A stretch of 30,194 bases of DNA, from assembly GCA_038236705.1 (NCBI GenBank), contig JBBRZN010000021.1:1-30194 (forward strand), read 5' to 3'. Source of the DNA: AC-32 sp038236705. Lineage in GTDB: Bacteria; Actinomycetota; Thermoleophilia; Gaiellales; Gaiellaceae. Both the position numbers and the translations under genes were made by a program. The notes under the pieces were generated by a model, which had not been told where the DNA came from, made no database searches, and worked only from the letters and a program-made list of their open reading frames with translations. Shown here piece after piece: positions 1 through 8,603 of this stretch. The stretch's first letter is position 1, and each line of letters starts with the position of its first letter.

Positions 1-2
1 AC

Positions 3-1157
3 CTCCTGACCTACACGTCGGGCACGACCGGCCCGCCGAAGGGCGGTTTGCACGTCCACGGCGGGTTCCTCGTCTCGATCACGCGCGAGGTCGCCTACCA
101 GGCCGACGCTCGAGCGGGTGACGTGATCCACTTCGTCACCGACATGGGCTGGATCATGGGCCCGTGGGAGGTGGTCGGCGGAATGGCGCTCGGCTGCGCG
201 GTCGTCTTCGCCGAGGGAGCGCCGGACTGGCCGCAGCCCGACCGGCTCTGGGGCCTCGTCGAGAGCGAGCGTGTCTCGATCCTCGGCCTCTCGCCCACGC
301 TCACGCGTGCGCTCATTCCTCACGGCGCGGAGCTCGTCGAGCGCCACGACCTCTCTTCGCTGCGGGTGCTCGTCACGACCGGCGAGCCGTGGAATCCGGA
401 GCCGTACCGCTGGCTGCACAAGCACGTCGGGGGCGGGCGCTGCCCCATCATCAACTGCTCGGGCGGCACCGAGGTCGGAGCGTGCTTCCTCTCGCCGACG
501 CCCGCGGCGCCGATCAAGTCGTGCTCGCTCGGCGGCCCCGCGCTGGGCATGGCGATGGACGTCGTGGACGCCGGGGGCCGCTCGCTGCGAGGCGAGGTCG
601 GCGAGCTCGTCTGCCGGCGTCCGTTCCCGGGGATGACTCGCGGCTTCTGGCGCGACCGGGAGCGTTACCTCGACAGCTACTGGCGGCGGCTGCCGGGGAT
701 CTGGGTTCACGGTGACTGGGCCTCGGTCGACGAGGACGGCTACTGGTTCCTGCACGGGCGCTCCGACGACACGCTGAACATCGCGGGCAAGCGCGTGGGC
801 CCCGCGGAGCTCGAGTCTGCGGTCGTCGGTCACCCCTCGGTTGCCGAGGCGGCGGCGATCGGGGTGCCGCACGAGGTGAAGGGCGAGGTGGCCTGGGTCG
901 TCTGCGCGCTGGTGCCCGGCGTCCAGCCGAGCGAGGAGCTGGCCGCGGAGCTGCGCGCGTTGGCGGCGAGCCAGCTGGGCAAGGCCTTCGCGCCCGAGCG
1001 CGTGCTCTTCGTCTCGGCGCTGCCCAAGACTCGCAGCGCGAAGATCGTGCGGCGGGCCGTGCGCGCCACGGCGCTCGGAACTGACCCCGGGGATCTCTCG
1101 TCGGTCGAGAATCCCGAGACGCTCGGCGAGATCATCAAGGCCGTAGGGGGCGCCTAG
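3..1157 (+). CDS. Acyl-CoA/acetyl-CoA synthetase (AMP-binding), 5' end outside window
   Basis: This is the C-terminal two thirds of an ANL-superfamily adenylate-forming ligase, which activates a carboxylic acid with ATP and transfers it to CoA. The reading frame is open from base 3, so the start lies upstream of the window. The first visible residues spell the AMP-binding loop (TSGTTGPPKGG). Further on are the ATP-contact segment GTE, the GD motif of the hinge-proximal core (VHGDWASVDEDGYW), the hinge/A8 region (DDTLNIAGKRVGPAELES) and the C-terminal A10 lysine in LPKTRSAKIVRR. That last motif has Ala where Ser-Gly-Lys is usual. It resembles acetyl-CoA synthetase-like proteins but is clearly different from the canonical acsA at the other end of the window. 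The exact acyl substrate cannot be read from the sequence. Confidence 0.9.
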   Translation, partial: LLTYTSGTTGPPKGGLHVHGGFLVSITREVAYQADARAGDVIHFVTDMGWIMGPWEVVGGMALGCAVVFAEGAPDWPQPDRLWGLVESERVSILGLSPTLTRALIPHGAELVERHDLSSLRVLVTTGEPWNPEPYRWLHKHVGGGRCPIINCSGGTEVGACFLSPTPAAPIKSCSLGGPALGMAMDVVDAGGRSLRGEVGELVCRRPFPGMTRGFWRDRERYLDSYWRRLPGIWVHGDWASVDEDGYWFLHGRSDDTLNIAGKRVGPAELESAVVGHPSVAEAAAIGVPHEVKGEVAWVVCALVPGVQPSEELAAELRALAASQLGKAFAPERVLFVSALPKTRSAKIVRRAVRATALGTDPGDLSSVENPETLGEIIKAVGGA

Positions 1158-1234
1158 GCCGTGGCTCTTCGAGCCGTGGCGGTTCCGGCCGTGGCCGGGG
1201 ACAGTCCCCGGCCACGGCTCGAAGAGCCGTGGCC
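1157..1234. repeat. REP-like multi-hairpin (BIME-like inverted repeat)
   Basis: Two 24-bp arms (1157-1180 and 1211-1234) are inverted copies of each other with 22 of 24 positions matching. Each arm folds on its own: GGCTC-TTC-GAGCC at 1163-1175 and GGCTC-GAA-GAGCC at 1216-1228. Between them sits a perfect 14-bp stem with a 3-nt CAG loop (1188-1201 and 1205-1218). A pair of inverted palindromes directly upstream of a Y1/RAYT transposase is the typical arrangement of REP elements, so I read this as that transposase's REP pair. It could also act as a terminator for the synthetase upstream. Confidence 0.7.
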
Positions 1235-1305
1235 GAGCGTCACGAAGGCGTGACGATGTTTCCACGGACAAGCGGTCACAAGAGGAGCGGCGCTACGTTC
1301 GGAAG

Positions 1306-1739
1306 GTGCCGCGCCTGCCGCGCAACCTCCTCCCCTCACAGGGCATCTACCACGTCACCGCCCGGGGCGTTGCTCGTGGTGCAATCGTTCTCGATGACGA
1401 GGACAGCGCCTCTTCCTCGCCCTACTGGCGCAAACCATTCGGCGCGAGGGCTGGGACGCTCACGTCTTCTGCTTGCTCACGAACCACTACCACCTGATCG
1501 TCGCGACCCTGCTCGAGAGCCTCTCGCGCGGGCTCCACCGGCTCAACGGCGTGTACGCCCAGGCGTTCAACGGACGGTACGCCCGCAGCGGCCACCTGTT
1601 TGGCGACCGCTTCGCCGCCTTCATGATCCGCGACGAAGACCATCTCCGGAATGCCTGCGACTACGTTCGCCAGAACCCTGTGCGGGCCGGACTGTGCGAG
1701 GAGGCGTCCGCATGGCCCTGGGCCGGCTCGCGAGGTTGA
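1306..1739 (+). pseudogene. REP-associated tyrosine transposase (Y1_Tnp/RAYT), frameshifted
   Basis: The gene begins at GTG 1306 with the family's N-terminal YHVTARG segment and continues to DDEDSA. The homologous continuation (LFLALLAQTIRREGWDAHVFCLLTNHYHLIV) is in a different frame from about base 1410, so one base is missing near 1408-1411. The second frame holds the HUH metal-binding motif (HYH in NHYHLIV), LSRGLHRLNGVY, FNGRYARSGHLFGDRF and the conserved ending YVRQNPVRAGL, down to TGA at 1737-1739. The total length, about 144 residues, fits a short single-domain RAYT. I see no slippery heptamer at the shift point, so a dead copy is more likely than programmed frameshifting. The REP-like hairpins directly upstream support the family call. 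Confidence 0.85.
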
Positions 1740-1748
1740 GAGCACGAC

Positions 1749-1754
1749 TATCCT
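1749..1754 (+). promoter_or_regulatory. -10 box (TATCCT) for leaderless SDR gene
   Basis: TATCCT matches the actinobacterial TANNNT -10 pattern and lies 6 nt before the ATG at 1761. Transcription would then start at or next to the start codon. No Shine-Dalgarno sequence is visible upstream of that ATG. Confidence 0.5.
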
Positions 1755-1760
1755 CAGGCC

Positions 1761-2528
1761 ATGTCGACGAATGACCTGTCTGGCCAGGTCGCTCTGATAA
1801 CCGGCGGCGGGCGCGGGATCGGCGCGAGCATCGCGCGGGAGTTGGCCGCTGCGGGTGCCCGCGTTGCGGTCGCCGCGCGGACGCGCGAGCAGGTCGAGCA
1901 GGTCGCGCAGGAGATCGCCGGGCTCGCGGTCGAGGTGGACGTGACCGACCGCGAGGCGGTCGAGCGGATGGTGGCCGACGTCGAGCGGGGGCTCGGCCCG
2001 ATCGACCTGCTCGTCGCCAACGCCGGCGTGGCCAACGGGTCAGGCCCGCTCTGGGAGAGCGACCCGGACGAGTGGTTGCACGTGTTCGAGGTCAACGCGC
2101 TCGGTGTCTACCTCTGCTGCCGCACCGTCCTGCCGGGGATGCTCGAGCGCGGCCGAGGGCGGGTCGTGATCACCGGCAGCGGCGCCGGCTACCTCCCGGG
2201 CTCGACGAACACCGCCTACTCGGCGAGCAAGGCCGCGGTCAACCGGCTCGCCGAGACCCTGGCCGAGTCGCTGCGCGAGACGCCTGTTCGGGTGTTCCTC
2301 TTCAGCCCCGGCCTCGTGCAGACGGAGATGACGAGCGGCTTCTCCGAAGATGCGCCCTGGACACCCCCGGAGCTGGCGCCCCGCCTCGTGCACGTGCTGG
2401 CCTCAGGGCGCGCAGACGAGTTGGCAGGCCGTTACCTGCATGCGGAGCACGACGACATCGAGGAGCTGATCGGCCGCGCAGACCAGATCCAGCGCGACGA
2501 CCTGAATTCCATTCGCCTCCGCCGTTGA
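1761..2528 (+). CDS. SDR family NAD(P)-dependent oxidoreductase
   Basis: This is a 255-residue classical short-chain dehydrogenase/reductase, a cytosolic Rossmann-fold enzyme that oxidises or reduces a carbonyl/hydroxyl group with NAD(P). The cofactor loop TGGGRGIG is at residues 14-21, the NAG motif at 87-89, the catalytic serine at about 140 (VITGSGAG), and the catalytic YxxxK at Tyr153/Lys157 (YSASK). Length and motif spacing are normal. Many relatives are annotated 3-oxoacyl-ACP reductase, but the substrate cannot be assigned. The ATG at 1761 is chosen because a TATCCT box lies just upstream and the protein begins directly before the cofactor domain. A hairpin follows the stop codon, so the gene is probably a single transcription unit. 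Confidence 0.92.
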   Translation: MSTNDLSGQVALITGGGRGIGASIARELAAAGARVAVAARTREQVEQVAQEIAGLAVEVDVTDREAVERMVADVERGLGPIDLLVANAGVANGSGPLWESDPDEWLHVFEVNALGVYLCCRTVLPGMLERGRGRVVITGSGAGYLPGSTNTAYSASKAAVNRLAETLAESLRETPVRVFLFSPGLVQTEMTSGFSEDAPWTPPELAPRLVHVLASGRADELAGRYLHAEHDDIEELIGRADQIQRDDLNSIRLRR

Positions 2529-2531
2529 AAC

Positions 2532-2557
2532 GGCCGCACCGGCAAGCCGGTACGGCC
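2532..2557 (+). terminator. Hairpin after SDR gene
   Basis: An 11-bp stem (2532-2542 with 2547-2557, one imperfect pair) with a 4-nt CAAG loop starts 3 nt after the SDR stop codon. No U-tract follows, so termination is inferred from position and stability only. Confidence 0.45.
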
Positions 2558-2618
2558 TCCCAGATCGGCATCGCAAGCGACGCCTCCAGGGTTTTCGACT
2601 GATAGGCTAAAACCTGCA

Positions 2619-4334
2619 ATGAGACTCGCGCTCGCGCAGATCAACACCACCGTGGGCGACCTCGACGGGAACCGCGCGCGCATCCTCGGCCGGCTCGAGG
2701 AAGCAAGAACCGCCGATGCCGACCTCGTCCTCTTCCCCGAGCTCGCAGTGACGGGCTACCCGCCCGAGGACCTGCTGTTGCGGCCGGGCTTCGTGCGCGC
2801 CGCGGAGGAGTCGCTCGCCGAGATCGCACGCGCCACGCACGGGATCGTCGCGCTCGTCGGCTTCCCCCACTTCGACCGCGACCTCTACAACGCCTGCGCG
2901 GTGTGCACCGATGGCGAGGTGAAGGCGATCTATCGCAAGCGCTTTCTGCCGAACTACGGCGTTTTCGACGAGGACCGCTACTTCGCTCCCGCCCGCGATC
3001 TGCTCCTGCTCGAGCACGGCGGCACGCTGATCGGCCCGACGATCTGCGAGGACATGTGGCAGCCGGGCGCACCGGCGACCGACCTCGCTCTTGCCGGCGC
3101 TCAGCTCCTCACGAACATCTCGGCGTCGCCGTTCCACGTCGGGCGCGACCGCGAGCGCGAGGAGATGTTCGCGACGCGCGCGCGGGACAACTCCTGCTTC
3201 GTCGCCTTCTGCAACTGCGTCGGCGGCCAGGACGAGCTGATCTTCGACGGGCATTCGCTCGTGCTCGACGAGGAGGGGCGCGTGCTGGCGCGGGCCCCCG
3301 GCTTCGAGGAGGCGTTGCTCGTGGTGGACATCGACCCGGCCGACGCGGTGGGCCGGCGGCTTCGCGACGTGCGTCGCCGCGCCCTCGTGCGCGAGCGCGA
3401 GTCGATCCCGGAGGCCCCGGTCGTTCACATCGGCGTCCCCAAGAGCCAGGGCGATCCGGTGGAGCCGCTCGTTGCGACGCCGCTCGAGGAGCTCGAGCAG
3501 ATGCGGCTCGCGCTCGAGCTGGGCCTGCGCGACTACGTCGAGAAGAACTGCTTCCGCGAGGTCGTCGTCGGCGTCTCGGGCGGGATCGACTCGGCCGTCA
3601 CCGCCGCGCTGGCCGTCGAGGCGCTGGGCGCCGAGCGCGTCCACTGCGTCTCGATGCCCTCGCGCTACTCGTCCGCTGAGACCCGAGGTGACGCGCGCCT
3701 GCTCGCCGAGAGCCTCGGCGCCGACTTCCGCGAGCTGCCGATCGACGAGATCGTGCAGGGCTTCGAAGGCGTCCTCGCCCAGAGCTTCGCCGGACGGGCG
3801 CCCGACCTCGCCGAGGAGAACCTACAGGCGCGCGTCAGGGGCGTGCTCCTGATGGCGCTCTCGAACAAGTTCGGCTGGCTCGTCGTCGCGACCGGGAACA
3901 AGTCCGAGCTCTCCGTCGGCTACGCGACGCTCTACGGCGACATGGCCGGCGGCTTCGCCCTGCTCAAGGATGTCTTCAAGACCGACGTGTTTCGGCTTGC
4001 GAGGCACCTGAACGAGCAGGCCGGGAGAGAGCTGATCCCGAGCTCGATCATCGAGCGAGCCCCGAGCGCCGAACTGCGCGACAACCAGCTCGACGAGGAC
4101 TCGCTGCCGCCCTACCCCGCCCTCGATCTCGTGCTCGAGGCCTACGTCGAGCAGGACCGCTCACGGGAGGAGCTCTCGGCCGACGGGTTCGACCCTGACG
4201 TGGTCGAGCGCGCGCTGGCGCTGATCGACCGGGCCGAGTACAAGCGCCGCCAGGCTCCGCCCGGCGTGCGGCTCACGCCGAAGGCCTTCGGCCGCGACCG
4301 CCGCACACCCATAACGAACTGCTGGCGCGGCTAG
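2619..4334 (+). CDS. nadE: Glutamine-dependent NAD(+) synthetase
   Basis: This 571-residue two-domain enzyme performs the last step of NAD synthesis, amidating deamido-NAD with ammonia released from glutamine. The N-terminal nitrilase-fold amidase carries the Glu-Lys-Cys triad at about E41 (FPELAVTGYPPEDLL), K107 (YRKRFLPNYGVFDE) and C143 (PTICEDMW). The C-terminal NAD synthase domain has the ATP PP-loop SGGIDS at 320-325, followed by TGNKSEL and the GDMAGGFALLKDVFKTDVFRL segment. Both catalytic halves look intact and the length is typical of bacterial two-domain NadE. The ATG at 2619 has a TAGGCT box 10 nt upstream, leaving little room for a leader. The 3' end overlaps the convergent glycosylase gene by 4 bases. 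Confidence 0.96.
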   Translation: MRLALAQINTTVGDLDGNRARILGRLEEARTADADLVLFPELAVTGYPPEDLLLRPGFVRAAEESLAEIARATHGIVALVGFPHFDRDLYNACAVCTDGEVKAIYRKRFLPNYGVFDEDRYFAPARDLLLLEHGGTLIGPTICEDMWQPGAPATDLALAGAQLLTNISASPFHVGRDREREEMFATRARDNSCFVAFCNCVGGQDELIFDGHSLVLDEEGRVLARAPGFEEALLVVDIDPADAVGRRLRDVRRRALVRERESIPEAPVVHIGVPKSQGDPVEPLVATPLEELEQMRLALELGLRDYVEKNCFREVVVGVSGGIDSAVTAALAVEALGAERVHCVSMPSRYSSAETRGDARLLAESLGADFRELPIDEIVQGFEGVLAQSFAGRAPDLAEENLQARVRGVLLMALSNKFGWLVVATGNKSELSVGYATLYGDMAGGFALLKDVFKTDVFRLARHLNEQAGRELIPSSIIERAPSAELRDNQLDEDSLPPYPALDLVLEAYVEQDRSREELSADGFDPDVVERALALIDRAEYKRRQAPPGVRLTPKAFGRDRRTPITNCWRG

Positions 4335-4870
4335 ACGAGCTTCCGGAGCTCGCGAAACCAGCGCAGACGCTCGCCCCACGGAACCGCCGCGTTCGCCGGT
4401 GAGGTGGAAGGCAGCACGAAGAGCCTCGTCTCGCCGAGCCGGCGTTGTTGCAGCCCGAGGCCTGGACGATCGCCGAACGCCCCGCGATGAGCCTCCTTGC
4501 CGACGAAGGCGATCATGCCCGGCTTCAGGTTCAGCGCAAGCCGTTCCAGGCGCTCGGCGGAACCCGCGAAGTCGGCACGGCGCAGGTCACCGGAGCCGCG
4601 CGTCGTGCGAGGCGCGGCGTTGGTGAGACCGATCCCGAAACCCAACACTTCGAACTGCTCGTCCGGCCGCATCAACCGAGGCGTGAAGCCCGCTTCGTGG
4701 AGGAGCCGCCAGAAGTCGTTGCGCGGGTTGGCGAAGTGCGCCGCCGCGGCAGCCGAGACGAAGCCCGGGTTGATCCCGCAGAAGACGACGTCCAGGCCCG
4801 GGCCGAGGACGTCTGGTACCGCGCTAGCAGCGGGGGCGGCGCCGGGTGCGGGGCGCGCAGGGCCGCTCAT
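4331..4870 (-). CDS. mug: G/U mismatch-specific uracil-DNA glycosylase (Mug/TDG family)
   Basis: This 179-residue base-excision repair enzyme removes uracil or related bases from mismatched pairs. The sequence shows the active-site motif GINPG at residues 32-36, the segment NPRNDFW at 48-54, FVGKEAHRGAFG in the middle, and the DNA-intercalation/minor-groove motif LPSTSPANA at about 153-161. The 20-residue Ala/Pro-rich N-terminus is probably disordered. The family call is firm; the exact lesion preference is not readable from sequence. The gene is convergent with nadE and overlaps its last 4 bases. Confidence 0.92.
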   Translation of the reverse strand: MSGPARPAPGAAPAASAVPDVLGPGLDVVFCGINPGFVSAAAAAHFANPRNDFWRLLHEAGFTPRLMRPDEQFEVLGFGIGLTNAAPRTTRGSGDLRRADFAGSAERLERLALNLKPGMIAFVGKEAHRGAFGDRPGLGLQQRRLGETRLFVLPSTSPANAAVPWGERLRWFRELRKLV

Positions 4871-4954
4871 GTCCGAGCGGCTTCGGCCGCCGATGGCGCG
4901 CCCATGAACGCCACGTAGCGCGCGTACCGGGGCGGCTCCAACGGGTGCACGTCC

Positions 4955-5143
4955 TCACGCGGCGAGCCCCGCCTCGCGCGAGTCCAGGCGAACCTCGAAG
5001 AGCCGGCGCAGCTCCTCACCGGTGATCCGGGCGAGGGCCCGCGGGCGTCGCGCCTCGATCTCGACGAGCCTGACCATCCCCTCGCCGGAGCCGTAGCAGC
5101 GGAGGTAGCACTCCTCCTCGCTCAGCGGTCGCAGGCGTCGCAC
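4955..5143 (-). CDS. Small protein of unknown function (62 aa)
   Basis: This short ORF begins with GTG at 5143 and sits between the ABC permease and the glycosylase, all on the minus strand. The product is charged, with a clustered Cys pair (EECYLRCYG) near residues 10-17 and an Arg/Glu-rich remainder. It has no signal peptide, membrane segment or recognisable domain. It starts 34 bp downstream of the permease stop and could be the last gene of that operon. Only size, position and composition support it, so it may be spurious. Confidence 0.45.
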   Translation of the reverse strand: MRRLRPLSEEECYLRCYGSGEGMVRLVEIEARRPRALARITGEELRRLFEVRLDSREAGLAA

Positions 5144-5177
5144 GATCGGAGCCTATGCGCAGCTCCGGACGTACCTG

Positions 5178-7742
5178 TCACTCGTATTGCAAAGCCTCGA
5201 GGACGTTCAAGTGGGCGGCCCTGCGGGCCGGGATCACGGCGGCCAGGATGCCCACGACGATCGCAGCCAGGACGAAGTAGACGAGCTGCAACCAGGGGAT
5301 CGCGAAGACGATGCCCTGGCCGGAGAGCGCCCGCGTGACGAGCGCCGCGAGAAACACGCCGACCGCTATTCCGAGCGCAGCGCCCATCAGAGCCGTGACG
5401 ATGCTCTCGTAGCGGATCATCATCCGGACCTGCCGCCTCGTCATGCCGACGGCCCGCAGCATCCCGAGCTCGCGCGTTCGCTCGTAGACCGTCAGCACCA
5501 GCGTGTTGATGATCCCGACGAGGCTCACGATCACCGAGAGCGCGAGCAGCGCGTAGAGCAGGTTGAGGATCTTCTTGATCGGCTTGATGAAGTTCGCCTT
5601 GAACTCGTTGCGCGTCTGCACCTTCGCGTCGGCGAATGCCGAGACGTCGTCCCTCAGCGTCTGGGTGTTCGCGTCGCTCACGCCGTCGGGCGTGTTGATC
5701 AGGACCATCTCGTCCCGCGGCCTGGGGATGTACTTGTCGAAGAGCGCGGTCGAGATGGTCGCGTCGCCGAACGGCGAGCCGCCGTTCGGCTTCTCGTACG
5801 TTCCGAGCAGCCGCAGGTCGACGCGCTTGCCGCTCGGGAACTCGAGGTTCACGACCGAGCCGACGTGCAGATGCTTCGCCTTCGCATAGTCGGTGTCGGT
5901 GAAGAAGCCGTCGCCTTTCAGGCGCCCCGGGACGGACGAGCCACCCGCCTTCCAATCGATCCGGATCCCGCTGGCGACGCTCGGCGCCACGGCGGTCAAG
6001 TCGTGGTCGCTGCCGAGAAAGTGCGCCGACCCCGCGCGGATCGGCGTCACGTCGCTGACGCCCGGCTGTCCCAGGAGCGACTTCCCCGCCGCGACGTCGA
6101 TCGGCGTGAACGTGTTGGTCGCCGTCACCGCGTAGTCGGCGACGAAAAGCTGGTCGACTGCGTCCTCGAACGACTTGAAGACGCCTGCCCCGAAGATCGC
6201 CACGAAGGTGACGAGCGCGAGGCCGATCATCAGCGCCGAGGCCGTCGAGGCCGTCCGCGCCGGGTTCCGCGTGGCGTTGTCGCGCGCCAGGACCCCCGGC
6301 GCGCCTCCGATCGCGCGGGCCGGGGCGCCGAGGGCCGCAGCGAGCGGACGAACCGCCCGCGCCGCATTCATCGAGACTCCGAAGAAGAGCAGCAGCACGC
6401 CGACGCCCAGCATCAGCAGGCGAGGCCCGGTCGCGATGCCGCTCCCGAGCGCACCGAGCGCGACGAGGGCGATGGCGACGGCGAGGATCACGAGGGCGGT
6501 CACGGGCCCATACTTCGCGAACCTCGAGACGGGCAGGACCGATCCCTCTCGAACGGCGGCGATCGGCGGGACGCGGGTCGCGCGGCGTGCGGGACGGATG
6601 CTGGCGACGAGCGTGACGATCGTGCCGACGAGCAGCGAGACGATCACGGTACGCGTGGCGAAGACGGTCTGCCCTTGCGGCAGGTCGATCCCGAAGACGA
6701 CGAAGAGCTTGTTCAGCACCTTCGCGAGGCCGAGTCCGAGGAACAACCCCACGAGCGAGCCCAGGATGCCGATCACGAACGCCTCGACGACGACCGACCA
6801 GAGGACCTGGCGGCGGGAGGCGCCCAGGGTGCGCAGCGTCGCGAACTCGCGCATCCGCTGCGCGATCGTGATCGAGAGGGTGTTGGCGATCACGAACGCT
6901 CCCACGAAGAGCGCGATGCCGGCGAAAGCCAGGAGGATGTACTTGAAGAAGGAGACGAAGCTGAGGTCCTTCTTGTCCTCCTTGACCTGGGCGTTCGTGT
7001 CGCGCACAGTCGCCGTCGGCGGCAGGAGCGGCCTGATCTCCGAGGCGAGCTTCGTGTTGCCGACTCCGGCCTTCGACTGGATCCGGATCACGTCGAGCTG
7101 GCCGGGCTTGTCGAAGACACGCTGTGCCGTCGGGATATCGAACAGGGCGAAGGTTGCGCCGCCGATCGAGCCGACGCCGCTCAGCTCCGCAATCCCGGCG
7201 ACCCGGAACGAGCGCTGCGGGCCGACGGCCTGGAGCCTGATCGTGTCGCCGACGTGGAAGCCCTTGCGGGAAGCCGTCGCTTTGTCGATCACGACCTCAT
7301 CGGCGCCGCGGGGCCAGGACCCCTCGGTCAGCCGGGTCGGATTGAACTGCTGCTCGCGCGGGTCGACGGAGAAGCCGAGCGACGGCGCGCCGCCGGTGTC
7401 GATCACCTTGCCGTCCTTGCCGATCAGCTTGACGCTCTCGCTCGTGACCGAGCCGGCAGCTGCGGCGACGTCCGGGAGGCCCCTCACCTTCGCGAGCACC
7501 GAAGCGGGGAACGTCGGTGTCTCGACGCCGTTGCCGTTCGTGTTCTTGAAGGCGGCATGACCGGTGACGATCACGTCGGCGTTCTTGTACGAGTTGACGA
7601 CGATCGTGTTGAAGCCGTTGTTGATCGTGTCGGTGAGGATGTACGTGCCGCTGATCATCGCAACGCCGACGACGATCGCGATCGCGGTCAGCAACGCACG
7701 GACCTTGCGGCCCGCGAGCCCCTTCAGCGCGACGGTCAGCAT
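5178..7742 (-). CDS. ABC transporter permease, two FtsX domains (MacB-like)
   Basis: This 854-residue membrane protein has an N-terminal transmembrane segment (residues about 13-35, LLTAIAIVVGVAMISGTYIL), an extracytoplasmic domain, and a first FtsX bundle (KYILLAFAGIALFVGAFVIANT onward, with REFATLRTLGASRRQV). A mid-protein hydrophobic section, a second extracytoplasmic domain and a C-terminal second FtsX bundle (ALLALSVIVSLVGIINTLVLTVYERTRELGMLRAVGMTRRQV) follow. The duplicated layout is typical of actinobacterial MacB/FtsX-type exporters. The start ATG overlaps the stop of the upstream ATPase gene by one base (TGATG), so the two are translationally coupled and form one transporter. The substrate is unknown: peptide, lipid or antibiotic export are all possible. 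Confidence 0.93.
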   Translation of the reverse strand: MLTVALKGLAGRKVRALLTAIAIVVGVAMISGTYILTDTINNGFNTIVVNSYKNADVIVTGHAAFKNTNGNGVETPTFPASVLAKVRGLPDVAAAAGSVTSESVKLIGKDGKVIDTGGAPSLGFSVDPREQQFNPTRLTEGSWPRGADEVVIDKATASRKGFHVGDTIRLQAVGPQRSFRVAGIAELSGVGSIGGATFALFDIPTAQRVFDKPGQLDVIRIQSKAGVGNTKLASEIRPLLPPTATVRDTNAQVKEDKKDLSFVSFFKYILLAFAGIALFVGAFVIANTLSITIAQRMREFATLRTLGASRRQVLWSVVVEAFVIGILGSLVGLFLGLGLAKVLNKLFVVFGIDLPQGQTVFATRTVIVSLLVGTIVTLVASIRPARRATRVPPIAAVREGSVLPVSRFAKYGPVTALVILAVAIALVALGALGSGIATGPRLLMLGVGVLLLFFGVSMNAARAVRPLAAALGAPARAIGGAPGVLARDNATRNPARTASTASALMIGLALVTFVAIFGAGVFKSFEDAVDQLFVADYAVTATNTFTPIDVAAGKSLLGQPGVSDVTPIRAGSAHFLGSDHDLTAVAPSVASGIRIDWKAGGSSVPGRLKGDGFFTDTDYAKAKHLHVGSVVNLEFPSGKRVDLRLLGTYEKPNGGSPFGDATISTALFDKYIPRPRDEMVLINTPDGVSDANTQTLRDDVSAFADAKVQTRNEFKANFIKPIKKILNLLYALLALSVIVSLVGIINTLVLTVYERTRELGMLRAVGMTRRQVRMMIRYESIVTALMGAALGIAVGVFLAALVTRALSGQGIVFAIPWLQLVYFVLAAIVVGILAAVIPARRAAHLNVLEALQYE

Positions 7743-8515
7743 CAGGCCTGCGTCAGCTCGTCCATCGCCGTGATCACGGCACTCGGCTCCGCCCCCGGCA
7801 TGTCGCGGACGATCACCCCGTCAGCGAGGAACAGGATCCGGTCGGCGATCGCGGCGGCATACGGGTCGTGCGTGACCATCACGGTGGTCTGCCCGAGCGC
7901 CTCGACGGAGCTGCGCAGCAGCTCGAGGATCTCGGCTCCGGTCTTGGAGTCGAGGTTCCCGGTCGGCTCGTCGGCGAAGACGACGGTCGGCCGAGAGATC
8001 AATGCGCGTGCGATCGCGACTCGCTGCTGCTGCCCGCCCGAGAGCTCGGAAGGCCGGTGGTCGCGGCGGTCGTCGAGGCCGACGGTCTTCAGCAGGTCCT
8101 CGCGCCAGGCCTTGTCCGGCTTCTCGCCGGCGATCGTCAGCGGCAGGACGATGTTTTCCTCCGCGGTCAGCATCGGGAGCAGATTGAAGAACTGAAAGAC
8201 GAAGCCGATGTGCTGGCGCCTCAGCTTCGTGGTCTCGGTGTCGTTCAGCTCGCCGAGGTCGGTTCCGGCGATCCAGACCGACCCGGAGGTCGGCTTGTCG
8301 AGTGCCGCGAGGATGTGCATCAGCGTGGACTTGCCGGAGCCGGAAGGCCCCATCACGGCGGTCAGCTTGCCCTGCCGCACCTCGAGGCTGACTCCTCGCA
8401 GCGCGTCCACGGCCGTGTCGCCCTCGCCGTAGCGGCGCGTGAGGTCCTTGGCGGCGACGACGGCGGCCGCCGACCGCTCGGCGACGTCAACGGCTGGTAC
8501 TGCGGCGGCTTCCAT
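7742..8515 (-). CDS. ABC transporter ATP-binding protein (MacB/LolD type)
   Basis: This 257-residue nucleotide-binding subunit powers the adjacent FtsX-type permease. Walker A (GPSGSGKS) is at 56-63, the Q-loop (FVFQFFNLLP) near 105-114, the signature LSGGQQQR at 158-165, Walker B (VVFADEP) at 178-184, and the switch His (VTHD) at 216. The ATG at 8515 is preferred over an upstream in-frame start because a purine-rich ribosome-binding stretch (GAGAGGGAGAG) immediately precedes it and the extra upstream residues would be low-complexity. The gene is divergent from the aminotransferase, with 88 bp between the two starts. ATPase then permease form a two-gene operon. Confidence 0.95.
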   Translation of the reverse strand: MEAAAVPAVDVAERSAAAVVAAKDLTRRYGEGDTAVDALRGVSLEVRQGKLTAVMGPSGSGKSTLMHILAALDKPTSGSVWIAGTDLGELNDTETTKLRRQHIGFVFQFFNLLPMLTAEENIVLPLTIAGEKPDKAWREDLLKTVGLDDRRDHRPSELSGGQQQRVAIARALISRPTVVFADEPTGNLDSKTGAEILELLRSSVEALGQTTVMVTHDPYAAAIADRILFLADGVIVRDMPGAEPSAVITAMDELTQA

Positions 8516-8591
8516 ATCTCTCCCTCTCACTCGAACCCGGGTCCTCGTTTCAGTGTCGCACCGATCCGGCCGAACCTCAACGTTGTTCGGA

Positions 8592-8597
8592 TACGGT
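8592..8597 (+). promoter_or_regulatory. -10 box (TACGGT) for leaderless aminotransferase
   Basis: TACGGT fits TANNNT and lies 6 nt before GTG 8604. The same hexamer precedes the element's HTH gene at 17924, at a spacing of 8 nt. Confidence 0.45.
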
Positions 8598-8603
8598 CTA
8601 AGT

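Noticed and set aside
1400..1420. Programmed -1 frameshifting in the RAYT transposase
   Set aside because: No slippery heptamer or following stem is seen at the shift, and RAYT genes are normally single-frame.
5187..8195. A 1002-codon open frame on the plus strand opposite the ABC transporter genes
   Set aside because: The translation is a low-complexity Arg/Asp/Gly-rich sequence typical of antisense frames in GC-rich DNA. The minus strand encodes two clear family proteins.
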